A stretch of DNA of 64,000 bases, taken from contig CM037838.1 of the NCBI GenBank assembly GCA_021234535.1, positions 18,607,009-18,671,008 of the forward strand. Direction: 5' to 3'. Position 1 is the stretch's first letter. Every line of letters starts with the position of its first letter. Below, one piece after another: positions 1 through 14,100 of this stretch. The translations under genes were made by a program, and so were the position numbers. The notes below the pieces were generated by a model, which did no database searches, was not told the origin of the DNA, and saw nothing but the letters and a program-made list of their open reading frames with translations. The DNA comes from Stichopus chloronotus (Eukaryota; Echinodermata; Holothuroidea; Aspidochirotida; Stichopodidae).

Positions 1-3000
1 AAGAAAATGTCAAAACCTTTAACAAACAATTTAGTTAAATGATTTTCTCATCATTTTCTGATCGACATACAGCAGGTGACATGAAATTCTACCTCCCATG
101 TAACGTGTCATCGAACGACAACATCAGAACACATTTCTGCCTAGTAGAACTAAATCTTAAGTGCAAAACAATTTTAATTTGTGGAGGCAAATCAAATCAG
201 AACAGCTACAAGGGTGCAAACCGCTTCTCAAATTTTAAGTGTCCCCTTCCCTGGCCTTGATAAAATTTCCTACTGTCTCATGGCCCTTTCAGGCAACCTG
301 TTTTTGGAAAGGATACTTCTTTTTTTTTCTTTTTTGGTGCCCAGCTAAACATTTGTGGGTGCCCAAATAGAAACAAGAGGATTATGAAATAAAAGGTGTG
401 AGATTCATCTGATTTCATAGTTTCATTCCCTTGTGGCTGTTAGCTTTCGAAGTTACTGAAGACAATCATTTACATGGCATGGAGGATGTAACATGCGTAC
501 TGTCACTGTGCTGATTCCTGATTCCCAATCATAATTTGGAGAGCAGGTTATGGGTGATCCTTGCAGTATGTTCTGTTTTAAGGCAACCTTTGGTGTCCTG
601 ATCATCAAACATGGTGCCCTCAGGCACTTGGGCACCCAACTTTTCATGCCCTTTCTTCTACACTCTTCCTTCTTTTCCCCTTTCTCTCCTCCCCACCCCC
701 CCCCTTTAAGTGTAAGATTTTCCTGAAAGTAATTTAACAATTTCTAGCCCTGATCCTACGCAAAGCATTTAGAGTTGATCACCCTTCCTGAGATTGATCC
801 TTATTCAGATAACTAGTCTGTGGAGCCTTCTGAAAGTCTGTCTACTTCTAACCATCCCAGCAAATGTTGGTATGTATCCGTGGCCATTTCACGTAGGCCT
901 ACAAACCTAAACACCTGCCAACGCGTAGAGATTTGTCTCATCTGAGATCCAACGTCTCTACATTGATGAGTCTTTCTTGACGTCGGATGATTGGCTCAAA
1001 ACATCATGAATAATCATGGCCTCAGGAAAAGAAGTATTGAGTGCTACTGAGTGTAATTGATTACGTCGGCATACATGAATTTTAATAGCATACAGTCTGT
1101 ACACACTTTCAGTCGGAATCAAAACGATTAGTTCAAGGACGTTGGTTATCAGTCAGGGGTGATGCATGAGTAATATACATTTGTTGCGCGGGCTAGTCTA
1201 CTTCTGGTAATTTTGGGTGGGATTAGACTAACAGTGACAGAGATAAGTATTTCCGACAAATCTCTCACTGTGATTTGATGGTGACATTCTACATGAATGC
1301 TACAGGTGTCAGAACTTGCACATCACAATGATGGAAATAGGTCATGAATCAGGTCAATTTACAAATTTGTAATTCACACAGAAATCTAGAAAAGAACGAC
1401 TGCACAGCACATGAAGGACGACTGCCTGATTGGACTGTTAACTTTGTTTGGACACAAGTTTCCATGTAGTTATGTATGCAACCAGTCTTAAATCAATTGG
1501 ATAAATATACTGTAGCATCACAGCACACGAAGAATGACTGCCTGACTGGACTGGTACAGTTACTTTGTTCAAGGCGCAAGTCTCCAAGCGGACAACCTTC
1601 TATACTTGACAAACAAAAGTTACCCGACCATGAAACTTCTACAGTTAGTACCTATTAGTGATAGATCCAATTTTGTGCAGTGGGGTCACAGCAACTTACA
1701 ATGTCACTACTGTATGCATGAGACCCTCTGGCATTTGTATGTCAAAAAAATGAACTTAAACGATCTCCTTAGTACTTGCAGTTCTCACACACCGTAGGCC
1801 TACTATACTGTACATGCCAGTTAATATTGTGTTTGCAGCCTATGAGCACAAAGATGGACATCAGTCACCAAGAGTTACAACATCTAAATTATGGAAACAT
1901 ACAAAAATAGACTACAGAATCATTCATGCAAACAAAATAGACAACTATACTATTGTATATTTCGGTTAAAATTAAGTCTGTCAGAAAAATGGTTAGAGAT
2001 GAGTAACATGTTACGGTTCTTTGAGTAATCAAAAGAGGAATGCCAAATTCCTGCACAGTGCTGTACGCCTACACAGGTGTGATATAGACAAGAATGTCCA
2101 TGGTGGAAAGTGATGCCAAAACTATTATTACTCAAAAGGAGACCGTAATATATATAGCAAAAAGATAAAAAAAAAAAGCAGGAATGCACTGAGGCCTTAA
2201 ATCTTCAAATGTGTTCAGTAAATGACTTCGAGACAGAAGAGTAGAGCATTCATACAGTAGACCTTTTTAAGGTGGCCACCACTGGTAAATATTGCAAATT
2301 CAGGATAAAGTTTATTTGCACAGAAACAATCCAGACAGGTGTGTTTCCAAAACAATCCAGTGTGATACGTATAGTAAACGATGTTGAGAGGTCAGACTGC
2401 TACTGGACATGGTCCATAACTGTGCAAAATCTTCCTCAGTTAGACTGAGGGTGTTAAAAACATTACAGTACAAATCCTGCCTTGTGATTCCTGTGTATAA
2501 TTTGCCAATTTAGCTATCTGAGTAAAAGCTTTTGGGTTTGACCTTTAACCTATATCCATCACTCAAATCCATCACAATAAACCAATACTTTCAGTGTACT
2601 TCTTGTTGTGGGAATGGTTATGCACCCTTGGAATGGTCTATCGTGCTGTGATGTTTTACCTCTGAGCTCACAATATTGCCGAAATTCCAATATTGCAGTA
2701 CAGCTTAGTCCCCACAACTCCCTGGTGTTGGTATTCACATGTGACTAGACTTACCCTTACCTCACTCGTGCATCCATTTGACCTATCCTCGAAACTGGTT
2801 CTAGCACCACACCCTCAAAGGCCTAGTCCGCCCTCGTAGGTCAAATGTATGCATTAGTGAGGCAAGGGGTAACTATAAATGTCTATGATGTGAATACCAT
2901 GTTACAGTATGTGCCTCAACAGTTTGACTGATCATCTCTTCAATGAAGGTGACATACCAGCTAACAATGGCTGTACAGGTACGTTAGTCTCCTCCATGGT

Positions 3001-6000
3001 GTAATACAATCCAAGTATGTGTGATGGTTTCAATCTTGATTCAAATATGAGCTTCTAGAACAGACACACCTCCATACTCGTCTAAAATCACTCATTTTCA
3101 CGTCAAAAATTGACTTCGGTCTTGAACTAAAAAGGATTCTCAACTTGTCTAACAGCATTCTCAACTCTACTGTTTGAAAGGACTTTCAACTTGTCAAAGC
3201 ACCATGTACATGTCAACACAATGCTAACTGATGGACATGGCATCAAAATATCGCCTCAAACACACAGGGACAAGTTTACTGTACCACTATACATGTACTA
3301 CACACTTATGTATACATGCACACAAACACACCATCTATCCATGTTCGGACTGTATGATGGAACTTCACACAGTTACAGTATCAACCTCAACACATATATT
3401 GAAAGTGTACCCTGCCAGTAAGTACTGCAGTGCTCTACATCTACGGAACAAAACTACAGGAAGCAACTGGGCAGAGTTCAAGTACAGCTACCGACAGGCT
3501 GAGGCTTGTACATGTTATCGGGAATTAAGAAAGATTGAGCCCAAGAAATCATCATTAAACAAATGCCATTTTATTGTGTAGGATACTGCAGATCTCTGAT
3601 CCAAAAACATTTTCAGGATTTGTGATTTTAGAGTAATTTATTCATGAATATGATGACCAACATCTTTTGAATATGAAAATGACTGCCATCCAACTCACAT
3701 AGTCTACAGTGATACAGTATAAGCAAGTGCTTGTATCTGGTCCAATATCTTTCTTAAAGCTTCCTACAGTAAGTAAAATTCTTTACAGCACATGCAATTA
3801 TTATCAGGCTTCATGTTAAACCTGCAGAGCTTGCACATTTAAGTTGACACACCTTCTTCTTTTGCCTTTAAAAATATTTGAAAATATGAAAACTGATAGA
3901 TCACTGTGATATTTCCTACCCCGTTTTTATTGACGGCTCTTAATAATAAAATCAATACGAGTGTCGAGTTACGTACACTCTTTGTGAGAAAAAACACAGT
4001 TTTCCACCATGGGGAATGCATGTTGCACATTGATTTGTTTATCAAGACACACAACAGCAATGCTCTGATCGCTGACAAACTCACTTTGAGATTTATAAAT
4101 GTTTGTCAAAAAGTAGAAACTTTTAGGCTTCGGTTTCACTGAATGCATGTAGTACGACACCCACAAGGCTGAACATCTGAGTTTGTCAACAAATGAGAGC
4201 AACAACAGAAAGAAGACTTTCAAATTTCCAGTCAACCAAGGTCCTAGATGTGGGTAGTATTCAGTATGCCAAGACTTTCTTCGGGCAACCAAATTTTACT
4301 TCACAAAATATTCATTTACTTGTGTTTTTTTTTTTGTTCTTTTTCTTTTTGGGAGAGGGTGATGCAAAGGCTAGTTTGTGAGCATCAGAAACCTTCAACA
4401 TGTTGAAAGTCCTTTGCACTGGACAGGTTAAGTCACCTTTCTTTTTATACTCATCTGATGTGCACAGCACAGAAGTAGTGCAGTAATTACAGTAATTAGG
4501 GTTGGGCAGTATCCCAATACTCAAGTTGGTACCATCCTTGGGGTGCCAATACCACTCAGTACCAGCTGCAATTGTTCATTACTACTATCGGTATATCAGG
4601 TACTTTCACAAATTCGCCTGTTACAAATTCAGTCTGTATCCTTGAAATGCACCGTTAATCCCCACATCTCAAAATTTCCTAAACAAGATACGACCGACCA
4701 ATAGTAAAAGATCCTAAGAGATCAGTGTTTTCTCAAAGTCTAGCACACATAACATCAGCTAGAAAATCTTAACATGAGGCTGTTTTGTACAGTACAGCAG
4801 ATGAAACTTCAAGATTGGATGTAAATGCCAAAAGCCCTAAGATGTAAAAGTCATACTTCGAGCTTACCAAAGTCCAAAATACAGAATTTCGAGTAATAAC
4901 TACCCATGTCAGAAAGATCCCTGGTATGCCTCCAACAAATGATTTTTGACCTGTTAAGTGGACAGTCTCAGATTAATTTCGTCAGGTGAAACAGCATTCA
5001 CAGAAATAGAAGATCCTTGCTACTATTGTACTATCTTTGACTAAGATCTTCTCCTGGAAGAAGCAAGCGATGAATGTCTAGGCCCGTACATGCTAACTTT
5101 CGATATCAGATATATAGATCCAGAATGTTAACTATTGACACGATGCTGAAGCCAAACACAAAATTGGCTGTGTCCTTGATCTGTTAGGGAAAACACTTCT
5201 GCTTATTAGGTTTTGCCATAACCTATGTAAGGCCCTGGATTTTTTTTATTACACTTCTTGCTCCCTGATGTCATTCTGGTCGCTAACTTAGCTTCTTATG
5301 TTGAATCTGTAAGATTAAATACCTTTGAAGCAAGCCTACGATTAGTGCCAGTATGTTACCAATAGGCAATACTTTTACGTACAACAGGTCTATTAAGCAT
5401 TTGTAGGTGTTAGAACTACTCTATATCAATCCTGTGAAGTGTTGTTACATTAAGATGCTGTACTGTAGCTTCTTTACGCATCCATGACTAAAGTTAGGGC
5501 CTAGGTGCCAAGTGTGCAGTTAGTAGTACTGCTTAGAAATAAAGTAGCCGACATAATTTCATCGGCTTTACACAAAAACAGCTTGATGTATAAAAGCCAT
5601 ACATCAATTGCATCAAAATTTGTTTTCTGAGTAAAACATTTACAGTAATTGTACTAATGTAGGCTACTTACGCAGTCCAAGGGCCACTTTAGAGACAGTA
5701 TATGCAGGCCTAAGCTTATATTTTTTCCAACTGATAATGGACATAGCATCTAGGTGTTAAGAACGTAGAATCTTCAGAAAATATAAAACTTACAAAACAC
5801 TGGGTGCGTGTGAGAAATAAGATCCAGATTTAACAAAATGTGTCAAAGATTGAATGAGGATGAATGATTTGGGATATATGTTTGAGTGGATGTATTTACA
5901 AATTATCTCAAATATAGTTTCAGAACACCTACGGAAAGTACCAGGTGCCAGTTAAGTACCTGTAGTAATTTTTCATGGTACCACCCAACCCTCGACATTG

Positions 6001-7325
6001 ACATTTACTATTTGCAGCAGAAATAATGGTAACTACTAAATTTATTGCAATTTCTGTACAACTGAAAATTTACTTGGTGAAAGAATAATTACGATAGATG
6101 AAAGACAGTAGCCCTGTTGCAGTCACACCACTCACAATTAAACCAGCTCATTGGAGGAGGTAAGCACAGTAAAGTACTGTAAGGAGTCATAATGGACATT
6201 GTAGAATCTGTTGTATAGTAGGACCCAAGGTACACAGACCCAAAATATTCATTTGATAATTAAAATAGAAACATTAATTTCTCTAGGCCATAGATCACAT
6301 AAATTGCACTCACATACAGTACAATATGCTGTTTTAGAATGTTGGCAATTGAAGTTGAATATCATATACCACTCACAATCTTACAAACCAGTCTGATACT
6401 GAAAAACACAATGCACATTCCCCACCCCTCCCTCCCTCCCTCCCTCCCTCCCAATAAGAATCATTTATCTTATCCTTCTTTACATTGGACTTTCTGATTT
6501 GGCCCACCTACTGATTTGCTAAAGTGTAAGCAAATCTTGTTATTTCAATTTTTTGTTAATGTGATGTAGGTCTAGGCAGAACCTAAAATCTCAGAAACTA
6601 AACTGAATTTTGAATATATGAAAATTGTTCACAATCACACAATTGTTAAAGATTCAAGTGAAAAAATAATTTGTAAAGCTAAAGGCAATGCGCACATAAG
6701 GGCTTATGAGTACAAGATATAATTGTAAGTTTCTATGTATAGGAATGAGTCAAACTCAATAGCATCCTTAACTGTCCTGTTAGTCTTGACTGAGTACATT
6801 AAAGCACTTAGGGTAAGATGCAACTTAACCAAATAGCCAGTGCCTATATTTATACAGGCTGCATTTATAAACGGTTATGGCATCTAACAGTTAGTGACAA
6901 TCGAACGAAACAAAATGGTTGGGGATATTATTTCCATGGGATTTATTTTGACAGCTTTCATGAAAGAATTAGAACATGCTGCTTCCCTATAACTTATTTT
7001 AAGCTTCAATAGCAACTTGACTTCTCGTCACATCAAACCAGGAAGTAAGATCGGCGACTAACGTTACAGCGTGATCGTGACCACATACGTACGTTGGAGG
7101 TCCACGAAAGTCACACTCAGAGTGGTGAATGATCTTGAAAAAAAGGGGGAAACGTTGGAACTGTCACTTAATGAAGAGCGGAAACTGTAAAAATTTAAAA
7201 TATATAAAAAAATTTACTGACACAAAAGTACCAGCAGTTGTTGGATTTATCATGTCCTGACAAATACACATAAATAAGTTCTAAATCCACGTAGGCCTAT
7301 GTGAAATTTCAAAAGCCTACCGTAC
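1..7325 (-). other. Probable VAV intron 1 / gene-free stretch
   Basis: No exon could be supported here on either strand. Because the VAV first coding exon ends with a splice donor at 7325, at least part of this stretch should be VAV intron 1. I looked for the expected next exon (the rest of the CH domain, with a segment like FLCLKNIR) and did not find it, so it may be short, diverged or outside the window. The stretch is AT-rich with a CCCT microsatellite at 6421-6452 and scattered TAGGCCTA palindromes. The short open frames read as low-complexity non-coding sequence. Confidence 0.5.
6421..6452. repeat. (CCCT)n microsatellite
   Basis: A run of about seven CCCT units, read directly. Simple sequence within the presumed VAV intron. 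Confidence 0.9.
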
Positions 7326-7538
7326 CTGTGATATTTGAGTACGTCCTTGACTGTAATTTATTTCCAGAAGGTTCACCGCTCTTGGATGCAGGTGATTTAA
7401 AAGTTGACATAGAAGAACACCGTCTCTCAAGTTCATTAAAAGATCGATAGTATCGGCAGCAGAACTCATAATCCGGTGGTCTGGCATGACCACCCCTAAT
7501 TGAAGAAGCCATTGGGCCGCTTTTTTCCAGTCGTCCAT
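7326..7538 (-). CDS. VAV: VAV-family Rho GEF, first coding exon (CH domain start), partial
   Basis: This exon encodes the first 71 residues of a VAV-type protein, a guanine-nucleotide exchange factor for Rac/Rho GTPases acting downstream of tyrosine kinases at the plasma membrane. The start codon at 7538-7536 has a good context (AACATGG). The N-terminus begins MDDWKKAAQWLLQ, followed by LRDGVLLCQLLNHL, the hallmark of the VAV calponin-homology domain. The exon then runs through NLLEINYSQGRTQISQ and ends on a complete codon at a donor reading CAG|GTACGG. VAV proteins of vertebrates show the same reading (MSQ, then FLCLKNIR) at that point. The remaining domains (DH, PH, C1, SH2, SH3) are not in the window. 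Family-level identification is strong; which VAV paralogue cannot be said. Confidence 0.9.
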
Positions 7539-8296
7539 GTTGAACGTTGGTGCCGAGCTCGCAATCCACTTTGCCACCAATGTAGTGTAAATCACACATT
7601 CAGTACTACAATATGCACAGCTGCGTGTATAGGCCTGAAAGGTATACACCGTACAGTGCAGATTGCAGCAACAGCTCCCGAGTTCAGTAAGTCGACGTAA
7701 CAAGTCAACCAGGCACTAAGCTGGCTTGAACTGTTACAAAAGTTTAACCCTCAGGATGATATCACGTCATACCTCACCTTTCCGTGTTCTTGAACCAACG
7801 AAGTGGTGCAGTTCACTCAGATTCCGTTCAGTACCTCACATGGGGCTGTTGATCAACAAGTGTGTTGCTCGTGAATGTCAAAATCTGGAATTTGCAAGCA
7901 AGTTAGCAGGTAGCACACGGAAATAAGGAAGTATATAGAGGGATGTCTGATGATGATACGAGTCCAATGAAATGGAAGGAGGAAACACCGACTTACATAG
8001 GCCTATCCACAAAGTCGTAAGGATTTGTGCTGGGATTTTCAGAAATGAGCAAGGCGGTTTCTTTACGTGCAACGAAAAATACCGCAAACAAATTTTTGGC
8101 CCACCAAAAATTTAGTGGGACCATCGCTCTCGCTGCCCCTCATCCCTGTTTCAAACTTGATGGAGGCTAGTATTCTGTTGATGTCCGTTAGGAGGACTAA
8201 AGTAACTTTCAAACATAAACATATGTGTGTGTGTGATGGGTCCCTGCAAGAAACCATCACAATACATTAACTGGACCTAACCGCCGACTATATTAA
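7539..8296. other. VAV 5' flank / probable 5'UTR and promoter region
   Basis: Immediately upstream of the VAV start on the minus strand. The frame is open for a further 55 codons without resembling known VAV N-termini, so I treat it as 5' untranslated sequence. A near-perfect hairpin sits at 8090-8113. No TATA box could be assigned with confidence. Confidence 0.4.
8090..8113. repeat. Short perfect inverted repeat
   Basis: AAATTTTTGG and its exact reverse complement CCAAAAATTT are separated by four bases (CCCA). A 10-bp stem; function unknown. Confidence 0.8.
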
Positions 8297-8543
8297 AGGC
8301 TGTATTGCATCACCCTAAGCTATATTTTTACCTCCCTGAAAGGAAAATTCTCAACTGGTTGTAAGTTACAGGACTCTTAGATTGACAGCAAATTCGAAAG
8401 ATGCAGAGCGGCTCGTATTACACAGCGTACACAGGGATCCATTTTTGAGTACACATGTGGAGGAATGTAAGACAGGCTGAGGGAGGGACTAGAGGTAGGT
8501 AGTTGGGAGAATTGAAACTGTCTGGGGTGATGCATTACAGCCT
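8297..8543. mobile_element. TTAA-flanked MITE, AGGCTGTA family
   Basis: A 247-bp element bounded on both sides by TTAA (8293-8296 and 8544-8547). The left end reads AGGCTGTATTGCATCACCC; the right end is its near-perfect inverse (AGGCTGTAATGCATCACCC when complemented, one mismatch in 19). There is no coding capacity. TTAA duplications are known for piggyBac and Kolobok transposons; the AGG termini fit Kolobok better than the CCC termini typical of piggyBac. Confidence 0.85.
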
Positions 8544-9334
8544 TTAAAGTAAAGGCCTAGTATCACCATAACAACTACCATAGCGTACCGGCGGACCCAG
8601 GGAGTAACCCACCTAAAGGTGGACAAAAGTAACATTGTTTGGGAAATTATGGGCCTACCCATCAAAACCAGCCCTTTTTGACATGAAGATTAACTTTAAA
8701 ATTGTGTACAAATGTACGTTGCACCAAATTTCATATCAGGGCATAAAAAACTTTCCACTTTCTTCCGGGAGCAATTTGAGCCGTTCCAAACAAAAGATTT
8801 TGCATCAGCCAGTGTAATACTGTGCAAAAATGATGATCTTTCCAACAGTTTGAATAATTTTAAACTCAACCAAAAAGTTTCTGGTATGTTTGAAATCTAA
8901 TGCAGAACAATGTGCAGTTTAGCTACTTTTTTAGGGGAGGGGGCGGGTTCGGGGGAGACTAATTTTAAATAAGATAATACAGAAATTTAACAAATGACAA
9001 ATGTGCAATTGTTGTAAATTAGGCCTTGTGATACCGGCCAAAACTTACATGCATACATGCAGTTGTTAACTTAGTTCAGGGACTTTTCTGTAAAAAAAAA
9101 AAGATTTATTTTGTGTTAAAAACAAAAAAACTGGAGATCTATGTAAAAACATTTCTCAAATCTTTTGCATAATTGATTGGTTGACTAAGTTAACTCGGGC
9201 GCAGCCTCTTCAAACTTCTGCTCACAGGCACTTGGGGTGGGGGGGTGTTCGCAGATAACTTTTTAATACTTTCATGATCGAAACCTCATCTTCATAACGA
9301 TATCATTTGAATCACCACAGTCACCTCAACACAT
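8544..9334. other. Gene-free stretch
   Basis: AT-rich sequence with G-runs near 8934-8953 and 9235-9247. No exon or element boundary was supported. Confidence 0.5.
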
Positions 9335-9490
9335 ACCTATCACTCGTCATACTATTTTCATCTTCATCATCATCCAACATCACTGTTATGACTCCTCATC
9401 ATCCCTCATAATCACCATCATCACCATCCTCATCATCTTCATAATCATCATGCACGTATCATCATCGTCACCGGGCCATCATAATAATAA
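9335..9490. repeat. ATC/CAT-rich degenerate simple repeat
   Basis: Dense interrupted runs of ATC, CATCAT and ATCATC, read directly. It looks like a decayed trinucleotide microsatellite; a second block lies at 9990-10410. Confidence 0.75.
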
Positions 9491-9989
9491 GCCCACGGCA
9501 GGGACTAGTAATGGGGGGGGTACATATTTAATACGTCTGTGATAGCGGACATAGGGCGCGCGTCCAGACTTGTCAGAAGAGGACTGACCTGAGGGGGGGG
9601 GCAACCCTTGTCTTTTGGGGAGGCAGGACTATACGAAGCCCCACAATCAGTTGAATATTTCCCCCCTATTATGAGGCATCTCCTTAACCGTTAAAAGAAT
9701 CTTAAGATTGAAGAGAGAAAAAACCCTAAGATCTAAGATCTATAACCGTATAGTATATCTGACTGGGAGCGGAGCGCTGCAACCCACTGGCGCGGAACAA
9801 CCGGAATTTTTTTTTTTTGGCTAAAAACACCTTCCAGATCGGAAATGGTATTCCCAAGCCCAATTTTCCGTTTATTTCAGGTCTCACCCCACCGTTACAA
9901 ACAAATGAAGCTTAAATATGTTTTCAAGTAAATTATATGATTGGGAACGTGCTCTCCAAGCTCCCGTGGAGGTTCCACCATGATCACCA

Positions 9990-10410
9990 CGCATGTATCG
10001 TTGACACCCATCAGACTCTTTATCATCAACATCATCACCCAGTATCATGATCATGATCCCTCAAGATCATCATCATAATTTATCATTTTACCATCATCAT
10101 ACGTCACACTTAGCATCATAATAATCACTACGCAAGTATCATCATCACTCGTCACGCTTATCATTAGCATCAACTTCACAGTCATGATCCCTCATCATCA
10201 CCACAATCATCATCACCATGCATGATCATCCCTAATAATCACAACCATAGTGATCATCACGCACCGGCTATCATTCATCATACTTATTATAAGTAACGTC
10301 ATCACCCAACATCACAAAATACGGTCCATCATCATCATTGCTATCATCAACATAACGTAACATCATCATCATTTTTCGTATTCATCATTCATCACCGTAG
10401 TTACCACGGA
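9990..10410. repeat. ATC/CAT-rich degenerate simple repeat, second block
   Basis: The same ATC-based low-complexity composition as at 9335-9490, about 420 bp long, with many CATCATCATC stretches broken by substitutions. Confidence 0.75.
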
Positions 10411-10907
10411 GCACCATGTTCACTCATACTTATTGCTGGCATTGTAAGCTTTTGCAAGGAAAAGTCGACGCTAATTATATCTTTAACCACGCACAATTTT
10501 TGCTGACGATTTTCGAATGCTAATTTATTCGATCATGTATAGACTTTGGAGCTCCCAATCTCTAGGCTGTACAACTGACGTCACTTGAGGTTGTCAATTA
10601 CAGTTTTCTAGAATAAATATGCAAAGTTAGAGCCATTCACCAAGTATAAAAAAGCAAGGTAATGTCTACTTCGCGAGAAAAGTAAAGTTTACGATTAGGT
10701 TAATCACTATTACCGGGGACGTGTTGGAAGCTTAGAACAGAACGAACGCATTTCTGTAGAATTTATAACCCTTAACCGAACTAACATTTGCAAGATAAAT
10801 GAAAGGATGTCCGAGCGTGATCTGATGAGTTAAACTGTATTAAACTTCACAATTTGAATTTTAAACGTTCTTAAAGCTTGCCATTGGGACCTTTTTGACC
10901 CTTTTCA

Positions 10908-11130
10908 CACTTTGTCTTATTTCTTTCTATTGCCTTGTATTTTTATTGTTTTGATGTCTTATTTCTGTGTATATTTTTCTGTTTTCTTATTTTGTAATTT
11001 GTACTTGTGCAATGTTGTCTGTTTTACATGTTTTTGCTGCTTTATGTTTTTGATTTTTTTTTTTTGCGAGCACTCAGTTACCCCATGTGGGGTTCAATAA
11101 AGTTGACCTTATCTTATCTGAAATTGTCCT
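10908..11130 (+). mobile_element. 3' end of a LINE (CR1/L2-like) retrotransposon
   Basis: A T-rich stretch without coding content ends in GCACTCAGTTACCCCATGTGG, then GGTTCAATAAAGTTGACC and short CTTAT repeats. A terminal CCCATGTGGGG hairpin, an AATAAA-like signal and a short repeat tail are typical of CR1/L2-type non-LTR elements. The coding part is absent, so it is a 5'-truncated copy. The clade assignment is from style only. Confidence 0.6.
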
Positions 11131-14100
11131 AGGGTTTCAAAAAAAAAAAAACACTTAGAAAGCGATCAGATACTGCACTTGTGTGTTTTAATTTTAAAGA
11201 ATCGAGTGCATTAACTCCAAATTTTAATCTTGCTCAGAACTGGCAGAAGTTCCGAGTTTTTTATTGCTGCATGAAGGTGAAAGATTTTTTTTTCAAATCC
11301 ATTCTTTGTAGGCACGCACCAGGCAATTGCGAAATAAGTGACACCCTAATAGGTTACACCCTTACATGCTACCTGCTAGCGCGACCGTTGCAGGTGGAGA
11401 AATCTTGTCCAAAGGTCGTAATATTCGATAATGCGTTGAGAAATATTCGGAATCTCAGAACATTTATATTTGTGAATGCAGATATCTCCAATCTTTCACA
11501 AAGAAAATCATTATGATGATGTTGTTTCGAATCGCAATAATCAAACTATTACAAAACGTGTCAACTACCCGCACAGTAGTAACTTCGTCCTCGCTGTTAA
11601 CATTTTCGAAATAAACGAAGGACTAATTCAGAACAATCATGAAAATATTCACAGACAAGTGAAATAAATAAAATACACAGAAACGAACGTGATTCTTTGA
11701 AATAGTAAAACAAGAGGTTTGTTTTGTCCACAAAGTTTCTGTAACTTATTGAAGCGATGCGGTTGGCTGAAAGAACAGTATTATCCTTCAGAGCAATCTA
11801 ATTTGGAAGAAACTATTTGCCTGTCAGGATGTAACGTAACAGCTATCCTTGTACTGTGGAGTCCCACATAACAACGGAAGCAATAATCTACGGTAACATG
11901 TAAATACCATCAAAATGAAGATATTCAAGAAAAAGATACATGATTCTGGAACGTACAGCAGTGAGAAAACAGAAGATTGGTTCGAAACGACATCCGATAA
12001 AGATTCTGTCCGGTATCATGAAAAATAACAATTAATTCTTCAGTTGGACGCTCACACATTAAAAAATAATAATAGAGGAATACTGATTTAAATTTTGGAA
12101 TTTCGTTTCATTTCAATTTAATTGAATTATATCTCTAACTTTATGCATCTCTGAAAACTAGGAAAAATCATGAAGAGTCAACAAATATTTTCAATTGTTT
12201 ATCTCTAAAACATGCGTTTCTACTAAGATATGAAACTTAAAAGTGGAGTGGTAGTTTAAGAACATTATCTTGTAACTCTTTTACAAAAAAAAAAAAAAAT
12301 GTTAAATTTCACATTAACTGTGCATGTACATCGATGCATCATTACGAAAGACGTGTTTTCAGATACCAGAAGATGAATTGTCCTAACACTCTATTCTTCT
12401 TTAGGAAATTGTTAAATTCAATAGTCATGGATATACTTCTTTCATGGTTATTAAGGGCTACGGTGGGTTTTGTATGCACTTCGCTGGCAGTGATTGAAAC
12501 AAAGTCAACGCCCTCACTTTCGGTTTTAATGTTGCAATACATCAGTTCAAATAACAAATTCATAAACAGATGAAAAGAAGGGGAGGCAATTCCCATTCCC
12601 ACTTCAAATTTAGTAAAGATCTATCTTTTTCTCGGGCAAATTGTGAATATCCTATCGAGTATGAAGAGATGAAGATAAAATTCAAAGAAAAGTACTCAAC
12701 CTCAGACATTGAAAGTAGTGTTCTAATAAAGCCATAATCTGTGACAAATATGCTAACCATCTTCACATCTTTTATCACACTGATAGATGTGGAATGTAGA
12801 CAATTTACTTCTTCGGCAAAAGTTTGCTCCCTCAAACGGAGAGGTCCCTGCGCACACATGGGCTCATAAGTCTTCTGTGACAGTTTTAGGTGATAGCTTT
12901 GTAACCCTTTAACAGATTGGTAGACAGGCCAACATAATTTTCTCGTCTTTTCTTCTTACCGTAGGTTTCTATATAGGTATTTTTCCCGGTCGAATTTAAC
13001 ACAACTTTAATAATAAATGTCACTTGGTAGCAAAGGTCAAATGTGCGAGTTTGGATTATTGGTCTTACCTGACATCCAGATTTCTGTTCATCTTCAGTGC
13101 TCTTGGTTGAACACAAAATCGAGGTCTAAATTTGCAAACTTTTCTTTGAAAACTTGTTTTATTTTATTGATTTTTTTTTTCAATTTTTTTCATATGAACT
13201 ACAGTGAAAGTAAATAAAGCCATTGCCTGAGTTTGTCAGCGAATTTCAATGGAAAAAGAGAGATGTAGTCTCACCGGCTTCCTCAAACGCATACGTAACC
13301 AGAAGAGTGATTTTTATTACAAACGTGGGTGAAAAATAATTTCAAACATTTGTCATGATGGTCAATGTAACGGGCGATGTACTCATTACGACGGTGGCGA
13401 TTTAAAAATTTTATTAGTCAAATAAAATCCGAAATTAGTATAAATTCGGAAAGAAATTACTCCAAAAGAGGCTGTGAAGGCACGTCTTGGTATAGGGAAG
13501 AACTATAAGCCAACCTTAAGTTTAAATGCCTAGCCTAGATTTTGTTTGATCTTCATTTCTTAGAGTAAACTTTCCCATTACACAAATGTTGCATCGGTTT
13601 TAAGTTGATTTAAGGGTGGGTTGGCACAGAAATGTCCTAGTGAATGGTTTAGGTATGTTTTTTTTTCTGTTTATGCCTGTTACCCCATTATGACCCTCCT
13701 TTGTCCCTTTACCTGTTTAGGCCTATGTTAAATGAGCGAGGTTAATTGGGAATAAAGCTGAAGATGGGGTACAAGAGGGAAACCTTACGAACTCAAATCA
13801 CAACTCACCAAAGCTAGATAAAAAAAAATGTAAAAAACGAAGTTCCATACAGACACAGGCCAACGTAAGTTTTTGATGTAGAGTGAAAAGTAAAACTTTT
13901 CAAAGCAATTTGGTTGAAATTTGCATAGATTCCAGTGTTTGGGATTGAGAGCATTGATTGTATGCGTGCGTATGTTATAACATACGGCGTTACTTTATAG
14001 TATATGTATGTGTAGTGTGCTCGTCACGGTGTGATGAGCAAACTGCCAAACTGCACTAGGCACCAAAGAGTAGCATTCGTTGTTGCATAATTTGCGGACT

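Noticed and set aside
3231..3581. Plus-strand open frame of 116 codons
   Set aside because: His/Thr/Tyr-rich low-complexity reading of ACA/CAT-rich DNA, without splice or domain support.
1..7325. Search for further VAV exons (CH remainder, acidic, DH)
   Set aside because: No minus-strand segment with the expected motifs and splice sites was found by eye; short exons could have been missed.
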